DNA of 64,000 nucleotides from Rhodospirillum sp. (GCA_013822765.1 PNKY01000005.1:186001-250000); one strand, 5' to 3'; shown: positions 19,261 through 28,674, counted from the stretch's first letter. Notes: generated by a model from the letters alone, not told the origin. A program made the numbers and translations.

Positions 19261-20418
19261 ATGACCAAACCCGCATTGCGGCCGGCTCGGCCGTATTTTT
19301 CGTCCGGACCCTGCGCCAAGCGCCCCGGCTGGACCCCCGAAATCCTCTCATCCGCCGTGCTCGGACGATCGCATCGGTCGGCTGCCGGCAAGGCCAAGCT
19401 CTCGGATGTCATCCAGCTCAGCCGCGATGTGCTCGGCATTCCTGCCGACTATCGCCTCGGCATCGTTCCGGCGTCGGATACCGGCGCGGTCGAGATGGCG
19501 CTGTGGTCGCTGCTCGGTCCGCGCCGGGTCACGGTGCTGGCCTGGGAAAGCTTCAGCAGCGAATGGGCCGGCGACGTCGCGCAGGAACTGAAGCTGACGC
19601 CGCACGTCCTCAAGGCCAACTACGGCGAGCTGCCTGATCTCAACGCAGTCGACTGGTCGCGCGACGTGGTGTTCGCGTGGAACGGCACCACCTCGGGCGT
19701 GTGCGTGCCCGATGGCAACTGGATCCCGGCCGACCGCGAAGGCCTCGCGATCTGCGATGCCACCTCCGCCGTGTTCGCGATGGAGCTGCCGTGGAACAAG
19801 CTCGATGTTGTGACCTGGTCCTGGCAGAAGGTGCTGGGCGGCGAAGCGGCGCACGGCATGATGGCGCTGTCACCGCGCGCGGTTGAGCGTCTCACCACGC
19901 ACAAGCCCGCCTGGCCGATCCCCAAGATCTTCCGCATGGCCAAGGACGGCAAGCCGATCGAGGGCATTTTCAAGGGCGACACCATCAACACGCCGTCGCT
20001 GCTGTGCGTCGAGGACCAGATCGACGCGCTGAAATGGGCGCTGAAGATCGGCGGCCTGCCGTCGCTGATCGCGCGCTCGCGCGGCAATCTGGCTGCGCTG
20101 GAGGGATGGGTCGACGCCTCCAAGTGGGCCGCGTTCCTCGCCAAGGACGCCAAGGCGCGCTCCAACACCAGCGTGTGCCTGAAGATCGTCGATCGCGATG
20201 TCGCGGCCCTGCCCGCCGCCGACCAGGCCAAGTTCGCCGGCGCGATCGCCAGCCTGCTGGAGAAGGAAGGCGTGGCGTTCGACATCGGCTCCTATCGCGA
20301 CGCGCCGCCGGGCCTGCGCATCTGGTGCGGCGGCACTGTCGAGCAGGCCGATCTCGAAGCGCTGACGCTCTGGCTCGACTGGGCCTTTGCGACCACCAAG
20401 AACCAGATCCAGGGATGA
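19261..20418 (+). CDS. serC: Phosphoserine transaminase
   Basis: A 385-aa PLP-dependent class V aminotransferase, second step of serine synthesis (3-phosphohydroxypyruvate plus glutamate to phosphoserine). The N-terminus [17 protein letters not shown] is characteristic of the Methanosarcina/alphaproteobacterial SerC type. The PLP Lys is in [18 protein letters not shown] 19261 has GGAAGGGACG upstream. It is followed directly by serA. Confidence 0.93.
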   Translation: MTKPALRPARPYFSSGPCAKRPGWTPEILSSAVLGRSHRSAAGKAKLSDVIQLSRDVLGIPADYRLGIVPASDTGAVEMALWSLLGPRRVTVLAWESFSSEWAGDVAQELKLTPHVLKANYGELPDLNAVDWSRDVVFAWNGTTSGVCVPDGNWIPADREGLAICDATSAVFAMELPWNKLDVVTWSWQKVLGGEAAHGMMALSPRAVERLTTHKPAWPIPKIFRMAKDGKPIEGIFKGDTINTPSLLCVEDQIDALKWALKIGGLPSLIARSRGNLAALEGWVDASKWAAFLAKDAKARSNTSVCLKIVDRDVAALPAADQAKFAGAIASLLEKEGVAFDIGSYRDAPPGLRIWCGGTVEQADLEALTLWLDWAFATTKNQIQG

Positions 20419-20423
20419 CCGCC

Positions 20424-22001
20424 ATGCCAAAGGTTCTGATTGCGGACGAGCTTTCCCCCGCCGCCGTGCAGGTATTCCGCAACCGCGGCCTCGAGGTCGA
20501 CGAGAAGGTCGGCCTCAAGCCCAAGGAACTGCGCGACATCATCGGCGCGTACGACGGCCTCGCCATCCGTTCCGCCACCAAGGTGACGCCCGAGGTCATT
20601 GCCGTCGCCAAGAATCTCAAGGTGGTGGGCCGCGCCGGCATCGGCATCGACAACATCGACCTCAAGGCCGCGACCGCCGCCGGCATCTGCGTGATGAATA
20701 CGCCGTTCGGCAACTCGATCACCACAGCGGAGCACGCCATCGCCATGATGATGGCACTCGCCCGGCATATCCCGCAGGCCGACCGCACCACCCAGGCCGG
20801 CAAGTGGGAGAAGTCGAAGTTCGTCGGGGTCGAGCTCTACGCCAAGACGCTCGGCCTGATCGGCTGCGGCAACATCGGGTCGATCGTCGCCGACCGCGCC
20901 CAGGGCCTCAAGATGAAGGTGGTCGCCTACGATCCCTTCCTGTCGCCCGACCGCGCGCTCGATCTCGGCGTCGAGAAGGTGGAGCTGGACGAGCTCTACA
21001 CGCGCGCCGATTTCATCTCGCTGCACACGCCGCTGACCGAGCAGACGCGCGGCATGATCAACAAGGGCTCGCTCGCCAAGTGCCGGCCGGGTGTGCGGGT
21101 TATCAATTGCGCGCGTGGCGGGCTGATCGTGGAGGACGATCTGCGTGCGGGGCTGGAAAGCGGCCACGTCGGGGGCGCCGCTCTGGACGTGTTCTCGGAG
21201 GAGCCGGCCACCAGCAACGTGGTGTTCAACCATCCGCATGTGGTGACCACGCCGCATCTCGGCGCCTCGTCGACCGAGGCGCAGCTCAACGTGGCGCTGC
21301 AGGTGGCAGAGCAGATGTCCGACTTTCTGCTGCACGGCGCCGTCACCAACGCGCTCAACATGCCGTCGGTGACGGTGGAGGAAGCGCCGCGCCTGCGGCC
21401 GTACCTCAAGCTCGCCGAGCAGCTCGGCTCCTTCGCCGGGCAGGTGACGGAAGATCCGATCAAGCGCATCGTGGTCGAATATGAGGGGCACGCCGCCTCG
21501 CTCAACATCAAGCCGCTGACCGGGACCATCCTGCAGGCGGTACTGCGCGGCTCGCTCGACAACGTCAACATGGTCAATGCCGCCCACATCGCCAAGGAGC
21601 GCGACATCCAGGTGAGCGAAGTGCGGACCGAGCGCGAGGGCGACTATCACACCCTGATCCGCCTGACCGTGGAGACCGACCGGTTCACCCGCGACATCGC
21701 CGGCACGCTGTTCGCGGAGAAGCGCCCGCGCCTGGTGCAGATCAAGGGCATCAGCGTCGATGCCGAACTCGGGCCCCACATGCTCTACGTCACCAACGAG
21801 GACAAGCCGGGCATGATCGGCAACCTCGGCACCACCTTGGGCGACAACAAGATCAACATCGCGACCTTCGCCCTCGGCCGCTCGGCCCCGGGGCAGGACG
21901 CCATCGCACTGGTCGAGATCGACGGCCCGATCCCAGCCTCGGTGCTGGAAAAGGTGCGCAAGCTGCCCAATGTGCGCCAGGCCAAGGCCCTGGTATTCTG
22001 A
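20424..22001 (+). CDS. serA: D-3-phosphoglycerate dehydrogenase
   Basis: A 525-aa long-form SerA. It has a substrate/NAD domain pair (GLIGCGNIGSIVADRA, NCARGGLI, HLGASSTEAQ), an intervening ASB domain, and a C-terminal ACT domain (MLYVTNEDKPGMIGNLG) that usually binds serine for feedback control. It oxidises 3-phosphoglycerate, the first step of serine synthesis. ATG 20424 has AGGGA at good spacing. An in-frame ATG at 20415 overlaps the serC stop and would add three residues. It forms an operon with serC and a downstream PPK2. Confidence 0.96.
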   Translation: MPKVLIADELSPAAVQVFRNRGLEVDEKVGLKPKELRDIIGAYDGLAIRSATKVTPEVIAVAKNLKVVGRAGIGIDNIDLKAATAAGICVMNTPFGNSITTAEHAIAMMMALARHIPQADRTTQAGKWEKSKFVGVELYAKTLGLIGCGNIGSIVADRAQGLKMKVVAYDPFLSPDRALDLGVEKVELDELYTRADFISLHTPLTEQTRGMINKGSLAKCRPGVRVINCARGGLIVEDDLRAGLESGHVGGAALDVFSEEPATSNVVFNHPHVVTTPHLGASSTEAQLNVALQVAEQMSDFLLHGAVTNALNMPSVTVEEAPRLRPYLKLAEQLGSFAGQVTEDPIKRIVVEYEGHAASLNIKPLTGTILQAVLRGSLDNVNMVNAAHIAKERDIQVSEVRTEREGDYHTLIRLTVETDRFTRDIAGTLFAEKRPRLVQIKGISVDAELGPHMLYVTNEDKPGMIGNLGTTLGDNKINIATFALGRSAPGQDAIALVEIDGPIPASVLEKVRKLPNVRQAKALVF

Positions 22002-22005
22002 CGCC

Positions 22006-22812
22006 ATGGCAACCAAGCGAATCCGCCTCAAGTCACTGCCGCCGCTGCCCAAGCGCAGCGAGGAGGAGAACGACCGCCTGGTGAAGGCGCACCAGAAGAA
22101 ACTGGTGCGCATCCAGCAGGCACTGCTTTTCACCGGCGAACGGGCCGTCGTGGTGTTCGAGGGCATGGATGCCGCCGGCAAGGGCGGCACCATCCGCCGG
22201 CTGGCCTGGGCCATGGACCCGCGCTCGCTCAAGGTCTGGCCGATCGGCGCCCCGAACGAAATCGAGGCCAAGCAGCATTACCTGCAGCGCTTCTGGACCC
22301 GCCTGCCGGAGAAGACCCAGATCTCGGTGTTCGACCGGTCCTGGTACGGCCGGGTGCTGGTGGAACGGGTCGAGGGGTTCACGCCCAGGAAGGACTGGCA
22401 GCGGGCCTACCGGGAAATCAACGAGTTCGAGCGCCAGCTGGTCGACAATGGCTTCCGGGTGGTGAAGATCTTTCTCCACATCAGCAAGGAGCAGCAGCGC
22501 GAGGAACTGATCGAGCGGATGCGCGACCCGCTCAAGCGCTGGAAGCTGAGCTTCGACGATTTCCGGAACCGCGCCCGCTGGTCCGACTATGTCAAGGCGA
22601 TCGAGGACATGTTCGACCGCACCAACACCGCGGTCGCGCCGTGGCACGTCGTCGCCTCCGACGACAAGCCCGCGGCGCGGGCGGAGGCGCTCGGCATCCT
22701 GGTCAAGCAGCTGAGCAAAGGGCTCGACCTGTCGCTGCCGCCGCTGGACCGCAAGATCGCCCGCACGGCGCTCAAGATGCTTGGGAAAGATGCGTTAAAA
22801 TCAGAGCGCTAG
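22006..22812 (+). CDS. ppk2: Polyphosphate kinase 2 family protein
   Basis: A 268-aa P-loop kinase of the PPK2 family. Walker A is FEGMDAAGKGGT, FDRSWYGRVLVERVEGF is the Walker B/lid-start region, and HISKEQQREELIERMRDP is in the lid. PPK2 uses polyphosphate to phosphorylate nucleoside mono- or diphosphates, making ATP or GTP. The single-domain length fits class I. It starts 4 bp after serA, which is an unusual operon partner. With ppk, ppx, SixA and CHAD genes within 15 kb, the locus is rich in polyphosphate functions. Confidence 0.92.
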   Translation: MATKRIRLKSLPPLPKRSEEENDRLVKAHQKKLVRIQQALLFTGERAVVVFEGMDAAGKGGTIRRLAWAMDPRSLKVWPIGAPNEIEAKQHYLQRFWTRLPEKTQISVFDRSWYGRVLVERVEGFTPRKDWQRAYREINEFERQLVDNGFRVVKIFLHISKEQQREELIERMRDPLKRWKLSFDDFRNRARWSDYVKAIEDMFDRTNTAVAPWHVVASDDKPAARAEALGILVKQLSKGLDLSLPPLDRKIARTALKMLGKDALKSER

Positions 22813-22933
22813 TCGGCGGACCGGCAGCTCTGTCTCAGGCTCCGCGTGAGCCACCGCGGCTTGACAACCTTGGCAAGCCACGGCATCCCCCTGTAACTCA
22901 TTCTGACAAAATCGACCGCAGGGGACTCGGGCG

Positions 22934-23029
22934 ATGTCTGTGCGTTTTCCGTCAGTGCTGTCGCTGGCAACCATTGCTGCCCTTGTCGCCGGATGGGCCA
23001 TGCGGCCCGCCGGCCCCGGTCCGGCATGA
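22934..23029 (+). CDS. Small 31-aa membrane-like peptide overlapping GT61 gene
   Basis: An ORF too short for the track. ATG 22934 is preceded by GGGGACTCGGGCG. The product is 31 aa with one hydrophobic stretch (VLSLATIAALVAGWAM) and then RPAGPGPA. Its TGA overlaps the ATG of the glycosyltransferase gene as ATGA, the same coupling pattern used widely in this genome. It may be a small membrane protein or a leader peptide. No homologue is known to me, so it stays tentative. Confidence 0.35.
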   Translation: MSVRFPSVLSLATIAALVAGWAMRPAGPGPA

Positions 23030-24114
23030 CCGCGCCGAGCCTGCTCGTCCACACCGAGCCGCAATGCCTGGTCCTGCGTGATGCGATCGCGACGCCGTTC
23101 GAGCTGGTCGCGCCGGCGGAGGCGCCTGAGCAGCCGCCGCGCCATCCCAGCTTCAAGGCCTACACACGCGGCTGCCTCTACGAATCCGACGGCGCCCGGG
23201 TCGACCTTTCGGTCCGGATCGGCGGCGTCGGCGGCGACCAATCCGCATCGATCGATCCCGCCATCCTGCCGCCCGAGCAGCGCGGCGGCAGCTGGCTGAC
23301 CGGGCGGGCGCTCTATCTCGGCCCCTGCATGAATCACTACGGCCACTTCATCACCGAGGGCCTGTCACGCTACTGGAAGCAGGATATCGGCCCGGTCGAC
23401 CACGTCGTCGCCTACCCCTTCATGCACAATGGCGGGAGCATTCTGATCGAGGATTTCCACCGCCATCTTGCCGGCCTGCTGGACGTGCCGATTGACCGCA
23501 TGGCGAGCCTGCGCAGCCAGACCGTGTTCGACGAGATCGTGGTGCCCGAGCAGCTGTGGGCCAGCAACGTCCAGGTGAACGCGCACATGCGCACGGTCTA
23601 TGAGCGGATCAGGGCGCCGCACGCCGGACGAAAGTCGAGCGGCCGGCTGTTCCTGTCGCGCGTGGCCTCGAACCGGCTCGGCAACCCGCTGGCGGTGGAA
23701 GAGGCGTTCGCCAGCTTCGGCTTCCGGGTGATCTATCCCGAACGGATCCCGATCGCCGAGCAGCTGGCGCTCTATGCCAATTGCGAGGTGCTGGCCAGCC
23801 TGTCGGGCAGCGGCATGCACAACTGCCTGTTCGCCCGGCCCGGCCTGTTGACCATCGAGGTCGGCGACCGCCGCGCGCGCCGCAACCCGGTGCTGATGCA
23901 GCGCATGGCCAACGAGCTGGCCCAGGTCGAGGCGCACTTCATTCCGTTCGGCGAAGGGACCGAGGCGGACATCGAACCGAAGGTCGTGCGCAAGAGCCTG
24001 CGCAAGATCCTGAGCGAGTTGCCCCGACGCGGGCCGGTAATGATGCTCCGCCTCAGGCGCAGGTTCGGTGGGTTGAAAGCCGGCGGCAAGGCGCGGAAGC
24101 GGGCAAAGGTGTAG
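23026..24114 (+). CDS. Glycosyltransferase family 61 (DUF563) protein
   Basis: A 362-aa protein of the GT61/DUF563 type. The recognisable features are GPCMNHYGHFITEGLSRYW (conserved NHYGHF..E) and the C-terminal LASLSGSGMHNCLFARPGLLTIEV, which matches the GSGLHN segment of the family. GT61 enzymes add xylose, arabinose or GlcNAc to glycans. In bacteria they are usually linked to capsule or LPS. No signal peptide is seen. The C-terminus is very basic. ATG 23026 is chosen for the ATGA overlap with the small upstream ORF; ATG 22993 is an alternative. Confidence 0.8.
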   Translation: MTAPSLLVHTEPQCLVLRDAIATPFELVAPAEAPEQPPRHPSFKAYTRGCLYESDGARVDLSVRIGGVGGDQSASIDPAILPPEQRGGSWLTGRALYLGPCMNHYGHFITEGLSRYWKQDIGPVDHVVAYPFMHNGGSILIEDFHRHLAGLLDVPIDRMASLRSQTVFDEIVVPEQLWASNVQVNAHMRTVYERIRAPHAGRKSSGRLFLSRVASNRLGNPLAVEEAFASFGFRVIYPERIPIAEQLALYANCEVLASLSGSGMHNCLFARPGLLTIEVGDRRARRNPVLMQRMANELAQVEAHFIPFGEGTEADIEPKVVRKSLRKILSELPRRGPVMMLRLRRRFGGLKAGGKARKRAKV

Positions 24115-24133
24115 AGCGCTCGTTCTCTTTGCC

Positions 24134-24232
24134 GTCATGGTCGTGCTTGGCACGACCATCCACGAGTTTCGTTCTGCAAGACTGTGCGGCCGCTGCAAAC
24201 TCGTGGATCCTCGTGCCAAGCACGAGGATGAC
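24134..24232. repeat. Paired palindromic intergenic repeat, family A copy 3 (variant)
   Basis: The ends are GTCA and TGAC. The outer hairpins are TGGTCGTGC-ttg-GCACGACCA and TCCTCGTGCCAAGCACGAGGA. The inner arms ATCCACGAGTTT and AAACTCGTGGAT are shared with copy 4 at 29943-30041. It lies between the convergent ends of the GT61 and GcvT-like genes. Confidence 0.82.
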
Positions 24233-24254
24233 GGAGAGTGGGTGTGGGCCGCGG

Positions 24255-25442
24255 CTACGCCGACTTGCGCGGCGGGTCGTAGAACATGCGGTTGGCGGCC
24301 CAGCAGCGGACCATGGAGCGCTCGATCTTGTGCTCCTTTCCGTACCATATCTCGATCCACATCTGGGTGCCCGGCTTCGCGTACTTCGTCGGCACGCGGG
24401 CATAGGCGATATTCTTCTTGAGCGTCGGCGACCAGACGGCCGAGGTGGTGAGGCCGAGCTCCTGCTTGCCCGGCTGGTCGGCATAGAGGAAGGAGCCGGG
24501 CGCGGGCTTGCGGCCCTCGATCTCGATCCCGGTCAGAACGTAACGGCTGAGGCCCTGCTCCTTCTCCTTCTTCAGCGCGCGCTTGCCGACGAAATAGCCC
24601 TGCTTGTTGAGGTTGACGGTCCAGCCAATGCCGAGCTCGTACGGCGACATGCGGTTGCTGGGCCGCAGCGCATGCAGCGCGCCGGAATAATCGGCGTCGA
24701 TCAGGATGAAGCCGGCCTCGATGCGCGAAATCTCCAGCGCGTGGGCGCCGATCGGCGCGATCTTGTGATCGCGGCCGACCTCGAACAGGCGGTCCCACAG
24801 CCAGAGCGCATCCTGCGGCTTGGTCCAGATCTCATACCCAAGGTCGCCGGTGAAGCCCGCCCGGTCGATGCGCAGCCAGCGGCCGTTCAATTCCAGCTCC
24901 AGGATGCCGAAGCGCGGCAGGTGGTCGATGGCGTTGATGCCGAAGGCGCGCAGCACGTCGCGCGACTGCGGGCCCTGCAGCGACAGGCCGGCGAGATCGT
25001 AGGAAATGTCCTCGATATGCACATCGAAGCCGTAGGCCACCTGCTCCAGCCAGTGCAGCTGGTCCTTGGCGGCGTTCAGCAGGAAGTCGTTCTCGCCGAA
25101 GCGGAAGATCGTGCCTTCCTCCACCAGCATGCCGTCGTCCTGGCACCACGAGGTGTAGAAGGCCTGCATCGGCTTGATCTTGGCGAGATCGCGCGTGATC
25201 AGGTGATTGACATACTCGGCGGCCTGCCGGCCGGTGATGCGATACTTGATCAGTGGCGAGACGTCGTAGACCGACGCGCCGTTGCGGATGGCCATGTATT
25301 CCGACTGCACGGATTCGAACGCGGCCGGGGAATAGTGCCCGGTCCAGCGCATCCATTGATTGCCGGTCATGAGCGGCTCGATCCGCTCGTGGAACGGCGT
25401 CCTGCGCAGGAACGGCTTCAGATGCTCGACGTAGGCCGTCAT
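24255..25442 (-). CDS. GcvT-like aminomethyltransferase family protein
   Basis: A 395-aa protein with the glycine-cleavage T-protein fold. The N-terminal domain contains YMAIRNGASVYDVS, the THF-site region AFYTSWCQDDGMLVEEGTI, and DISYDLAGLSLQGPQSRDVL. The C-terminal domain carries NKQGYFVGKRAL. T-proteins and relatives (DmdA, LigM/DesA, DMGDH C-terminus) move methyl or methylene groups to tetrahydrofolate. The canonical DD of the T-protein reads EE here. There is no GcvH or GcvP nearby, so a role in glycine cleavage is unlikely. Its ATG 25442 overlaps the flavoprotein stop by 4 bp. Confidence 0.85.
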   Translation of the reverse strand: MTAYVEHLKPFLRRTPFHERIEPLMTGNQWMRWTGHYSPAAFESVQSEYMAIRNGASVYDVSPLIKYRITGRQAAEYVNHLITRDLAKIKPMQAFYTSWCQDDGMLVEEGTIFRFGENDFLLNAAKDQLHWLEQVAYGFDVHIEDISYDLAGLSLQGPQSRDVLRAFGINAIDHLPRFGILELELNGRWLRIDRAGFTGDLGYEIWTKPQDALWLWDRLFEVGRDHKIAPIGAHALEISRIEAGFILIDADYSGALHALRPSNRMSPYELGIGWTVNLNKQGYFVGKRALKKEKEQGLSRYVLTGIEIEGRKPAPGSFLYADQPGKQELGLTTSAVWSPTLKKNIAYARVPTKYAKPGTQMWIEIWYGKEHKIERSMVRCWAANRMFYDPPRKSA

Positions 25443-27019
25443 GCCGCCCCCACGACGCGCCGTTGGGCCCGCGCGTCTTTCAGGATCTCGCGCGCGGCGT
25501 TGTAGCCCGGCGCGCCGGAGATGTTGCCGCCGGGATGCGCGCCGGCGCCGCACAGATATACGCCCGGCACCGGCATGCGGTACTCCTGCGCCTGCCCCGC
25601 GGGCCGCAGGAACAACACCTGGTCGAGGGTGATCTCGCCGTGGTGCCACTGGCCGCCGGTCATGCCGAACTGCGTCTCCAGGTCATGGGGCGTCAGCACT
25701 TCCATGCCCGAAACGCGCTGCTTCAGGCCGGGCGCGACCTCCTCCAGCACGGCGAGGCTGCGTTCGCCGATCTGGTGGCGCGCGTCGTTCACCGAGGTGT
25801 CACGCAGCTTGTACGGGCAATATTGCGCCACAATCGAGGCGACATGCTTGCCAGCCGGGGCGAGCGACGGATCGCTCAGGGTTGGAATGGTCACCTCCAG
25901 AGCCGGGCGGTCGGACACGCGGCCATACTTGGCGCAATCGTAGGCGCGCTCGATATCGTCCGGCTTGGGCGCCACCACGATCCGGCCGCGCGCATTGGCC
26001 AGCGCCTCCGGCAGGCTGTCGAGCGCAAGATGGATCTTGGCCACGCAGCCGTTCATGCGCATGTGGCGGATGCGCGACACGAACATGGTGTCGAGATTGC
26101 GCGGACCGATCAGCTGCAGGGCGGTGCGCTGCGGGTCGGCATTGGAGACGACACGCAGCGCACGGATCTCTTCGCCGGTCGACAGAACGACCCCGGCCGC
26201 CGCATCGTTCTCGATCAGGATGTGGTCGACGGCGGCGCCGGTGCGGATCAAGACGCCTGCCGCCTGCGCCGCCATGCCGAGCGCCTGGGCGACGCTGCCC
26301 ATGCCGCCCTTGGGCAGCAAGAATCCGCCCTGCCCGTTGGCGCCCATGCTGGACAGGCGATAGAGCAGATTGAACACGGTGCTGGGCGAGCGCGGGCCGA
26401 GCGCCAGGCCGAGCACGCCCTCGAAACACAGCACACCCTTCACCGCCTCGTTCTCGAAATAGTCGTTGGCGAGGTCGTTGACGTTCATGGTGAGGATGCG
26501 CGTCAGCTCCAGCATGTCCTTCTTGCCGAGCCGGCGCAGGCTCCAGGCGAACTTGCCAAGATTGAGCTTGGCCTGCCAGTCCATCTTCATGGCATCCGGC
26601 CGCGGCGGCGTGTGCAGCGCATAGGCCGCGAGCGCATCCGCCATGCGCGTGAGGCGCGCCATCGCCGCCGGGTACGCCTCGGCGTCGGTTGGGCTGACCG
26701 AGGCGATGGAATTGGTATCGAAGCTGCGGCCGCCCGGCAGCAGCGAGCGCGTCTCGACGCGTTGCGCCTTGAGGTCGAGGCCATGCCGCGCCAAATCGAG
26801 ATCGCGCGCGATGGCCGGATGCAAGCCGTGCAGCAGGTGCGCGACGCCGGAGACCTTGTAGCCTGGCACGAACTCGCGCGTGACGGCGGCACCGCCGATC
26901 TGCGGCGCGGCTTCCACCACGGTGACCTTGAGGCCCGCCTTCGCCAGATAGGCGGCGGTGACCAAGCCGTTGTGGCCGGCGCCGATGACGATGACGTCGG
27001 TTTGATTCTGGGGGGTCAT
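25439..27019 (-). CDS. Phytoene-desaturase-fold FAD oxidoreductase (PYROXD2-like) 2
   Basis: A 526-aa flavoprotein. The N-terminal dinucleotide loop is VIVIGAGHNGLVTAAYLAKAG, followed by VVEAAPQIGGAA. The C-terminal FAD signature is VYLCGAGAHPGGNISGAPG, which is the CrtI/PYROXD2 pattern. No carotenoid genes are near, so desaturation of phytoene is not implied. Oxidation of a C-N or C-C bond in a small substrate is more likely given the GcvT partner. The start ATG 27019 overlaps the stop of the upstream paralogue (ATGA). It is about as long as its paralogue but diverges clearly in sequence. Confidence 0.87.
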   Translation of the reverse strand: MTPQNQTDVIVIGAGHNGLVTAAYLAKAGLKVTVVEAAPQIGGAAVTREFVPGYKVSGVAHLLHGLHPAIARDLDLARHGLDLKAQRVETRSLLPGGRSFDTNSIASVSPTDAEAYPAAMARLTRMADALAAYALHTPPRPDAMKMDWQAKLNLGKFAWSLRRLGKKDMLELTRILTMNVNDLANDYFENEAVKGVLCFEGVLGLALGPRSPSTVFNLLYRLSSMGANGQGGFLLPKGGMGSVAQALGMAAQAAGVLIRTGAAVDHILIENDAAAGVVLSTGEEIRALRVVSNADPQRTALQLIGPRNLDTMFVSRIRHMRMNGCVAKIHLALDSLPEALANARGRIVVAPKPDDIERAYDCAKYGRVSDRPALEVTIPTLSDPSLAPAGKHVASIVAQYCPYKLRDTSVNDARHQIGERSLAVLEEVAPGLKQRVSGMEVLTPHDLETQFGMTGGQWHHGEITLDQVLFLRPAGQAQEYRMPVPGVYLCGAGAHPGGNISGAPGYNAAREILKDARAQRRVVGAA

Positions 27020-28674
27020 TGCACAACCCCGCGCTTGAAGTCCTTCAGGATCTCGTGCGACGCGTTGGCGCCCGGCGCGCCCATCACGCCGCCACCCGGA
27101 TGGGTGCCGGAGCCGCACATGTAGAAGTTATCGAACGGCCCGCGATACTGTCCCATGCCGGGGAACGGCCGGTTGAACAGCAGCTGGTCGAGGGTCAGCT
27201 CGCCGTGGAAGATGTTGCCCTCGGTCATGCCGACTTCGTTCTCGATGTCCCAGGGCGTGCGACACTGCACGTGCAGCACCAGCTTCTTGAAGCCGGGCGC
27301 ATGCAACTCGATGGTGTCGAGCACATCCTTCTCGTATTGCGCCTTCATCTCCGGCGTCCACGGACCTTCCGCCAGCTGATACGGCACATACTGCACGAAC
27401 ACCGACATGAAGTGCTTGCCCGGCGGGCTCATGGTCGGGTCGACGGTGGTCGGGATCACGCAATCGAGGAACGGCCGCTTGGACCAGCTGCCGTATTTGA
27501 AGTCGTCGAATGCACGCTCGATGTAGTCGAAGTCGCCGCCGATATCGATCGTGCCATAGCAGGACTCCTTTGGAAGGCCGGCGAACTCCGGCAAGCCGTC
27601 GAGCGCGATGTTCAGCTTCCCCGACGAGCCGCGGATCTTGTAGTTCTTGGCATAGCGGTGGATGTCAGGATCGATCGCGTCCAGATCGCCCTTGTCCACC
27701 AGCTTGAGATACGTGCGCTTCGGGTCGGCGTTGCTGACGATCGCCTTGCCGTAGATCTCCTCGCCGGATTTCAGCGCGACGCCGATCGCCTTGCCGTCCT
27801 TGACGATGATCTTCTCAACCTCGGCATTGACGCGGATCTCGACGCCAGCCTCTTCCGCGGCAGAGGCAATCGCCTTGCTGACCGAGCCCATGCCGCCGCG
27901 CGCAAAACCCCAGGCGCCGATCTGCCCGTCGACCTCGCCCATGTAGTGATGCAGCAGCACGTAGGCCGTGCCGGGCGAGTATGGCCCGAGCGCAGTGCCG
28001 ATGATGGAAGATGCAGCGGCGAGGCCCTTCCAGCGCGGCGTCTCGAAATACTGGTCGAGGAAGTCCGCCACCGACATCGACCAGAAGCGGATCATGTCGT
28101 ACATGTTCCGCTCGCCCAGGCGGCCGAACTCGCGGCCGATCTTCAGCAAGCCTTCCAGGTCTTCGCGATGACCCCAGGGATTGATGCGGTTCTGCACGAA
28201 CGGATTGATCTGGGTCGGATCCGGCGGCGTCATCAGCAGCGTGCGCTTGATGAAGCGGCAATAGCGGCTGATCTCCATGGCGTATTCGTCATACGCCTCG
28301 GCATCGCGGATCGAATGACGGCGCAGCGACTCTCGCGTGCGGTCGTGGTCGCTGTAATAGATGATCCCCTCGCCCTCCGGATTGGGCGCGGAGTTGATGT
28401 CATACGGGATGACCTGCAGCCCGTGGCGCGGCAGGTCGAGGAAGCGGAAAATCTCCGGCCGCAACAGCGAGCAGACATAGGAGCAGGTCGAATAGGTGAA
28501 GCCGGGATATTTCTCTTCCGACATGGCGGCGCCGCCGACCTTCTCGCGCCGCTCCAGCACCAGCACCTTCAGCTTGTTCTTGCCGTCCTTCTCGCCGCCC
28601 TTGGCAAGATAGGCCGCGCAGGTGAGGCCGTTGTGGCCGCCGCCGATGATGATCGCGTCATACGTCTGCTGCAT
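27016..28674 (-). CDS. Phytoene-desaturase-fold FAD oxidoreductase (PYROXD2-like) 1
   Basis: A 552-aa flavoprotein and first gene of a three-gene set. The N-terminus is AIIIGGGHNGLTCAAYLAKGG, then VLERREKVGGAA. The C-terminus carries NFYMCGSGTHPGGGVMGAPG, the same signature as the downstream paralogue. Differences from it include a longer insert after the first beta-alpha-beta unit. The two probably form a heteromer, or act in sequence; this is inference from coupling. The promoter is expected in the 245-bp gap shared with the divergent dipeptidase gene. Confidence 0.88.
   Translation of the reverse strand: MQQTYDAIIIGGGHNGLTCAAYLAKGGEKDGKNKLKVLVLERREKVGGAAMSEEKYPGFTYSTCSYVCSLLRPEIFRFLDLPRHGLQVIPYDINSAPNPEGEGIIYYSDHDRTRESLRRHSIRDAEAYDEYAMEISRYCRFIKRTLLMTPPDPTQINPFVQNRINPWGHREDLEGLLKIGREFGRLGERNMYDMIRFWSMSVADFLDQYFETPRWKGLAAASSIIGTALGPYSPGTAYVLLHHYMGEVDGQIGAWGFARGGMGSVSKAIASAAEEAGVEIRVNAEVEKIIVKDGKAIGVALKSGEEIYGKAIVSNADPKRTYLKLVDKGDLDAIDPDIHRYAKNYKIRGSSGKLNIALDGLPEFAGLPKESCYGTIDIGGDFDYIERAFDDFKYGSWSKRPFLDCVIPTTVDPTMSPPGKHFMSVFVQYVPYQLAEGPWTPEMKAQYEKDVLDTIELHAPGFKKLVLHVQCRTPWDIENEVGMTEGNIFHGELTLDQLLFNRPFPGMGQYRGPFDNFYMCGSGTHPGGGVMGAPGANASHEILKDFKRGVVQ

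Noticed and set aside
24255-25442. Glycine cleavage T-protein (gcvT) in the strict sense
   Set aside because: No gcvH or gcvP is near, the partners are flavoproteins, and the usual DD in the folate-site strand reads EE. A GcvT-fold relative is the safer name.
25439-28674. Carotenoid biosynthesis (crtI) genes
   Set aside because: The FAD signatures fit the wider CrtI/PYROXD2 fold, but no phytoene synthase or other crt gene is present and the GcvT partner argues for a different substrate.
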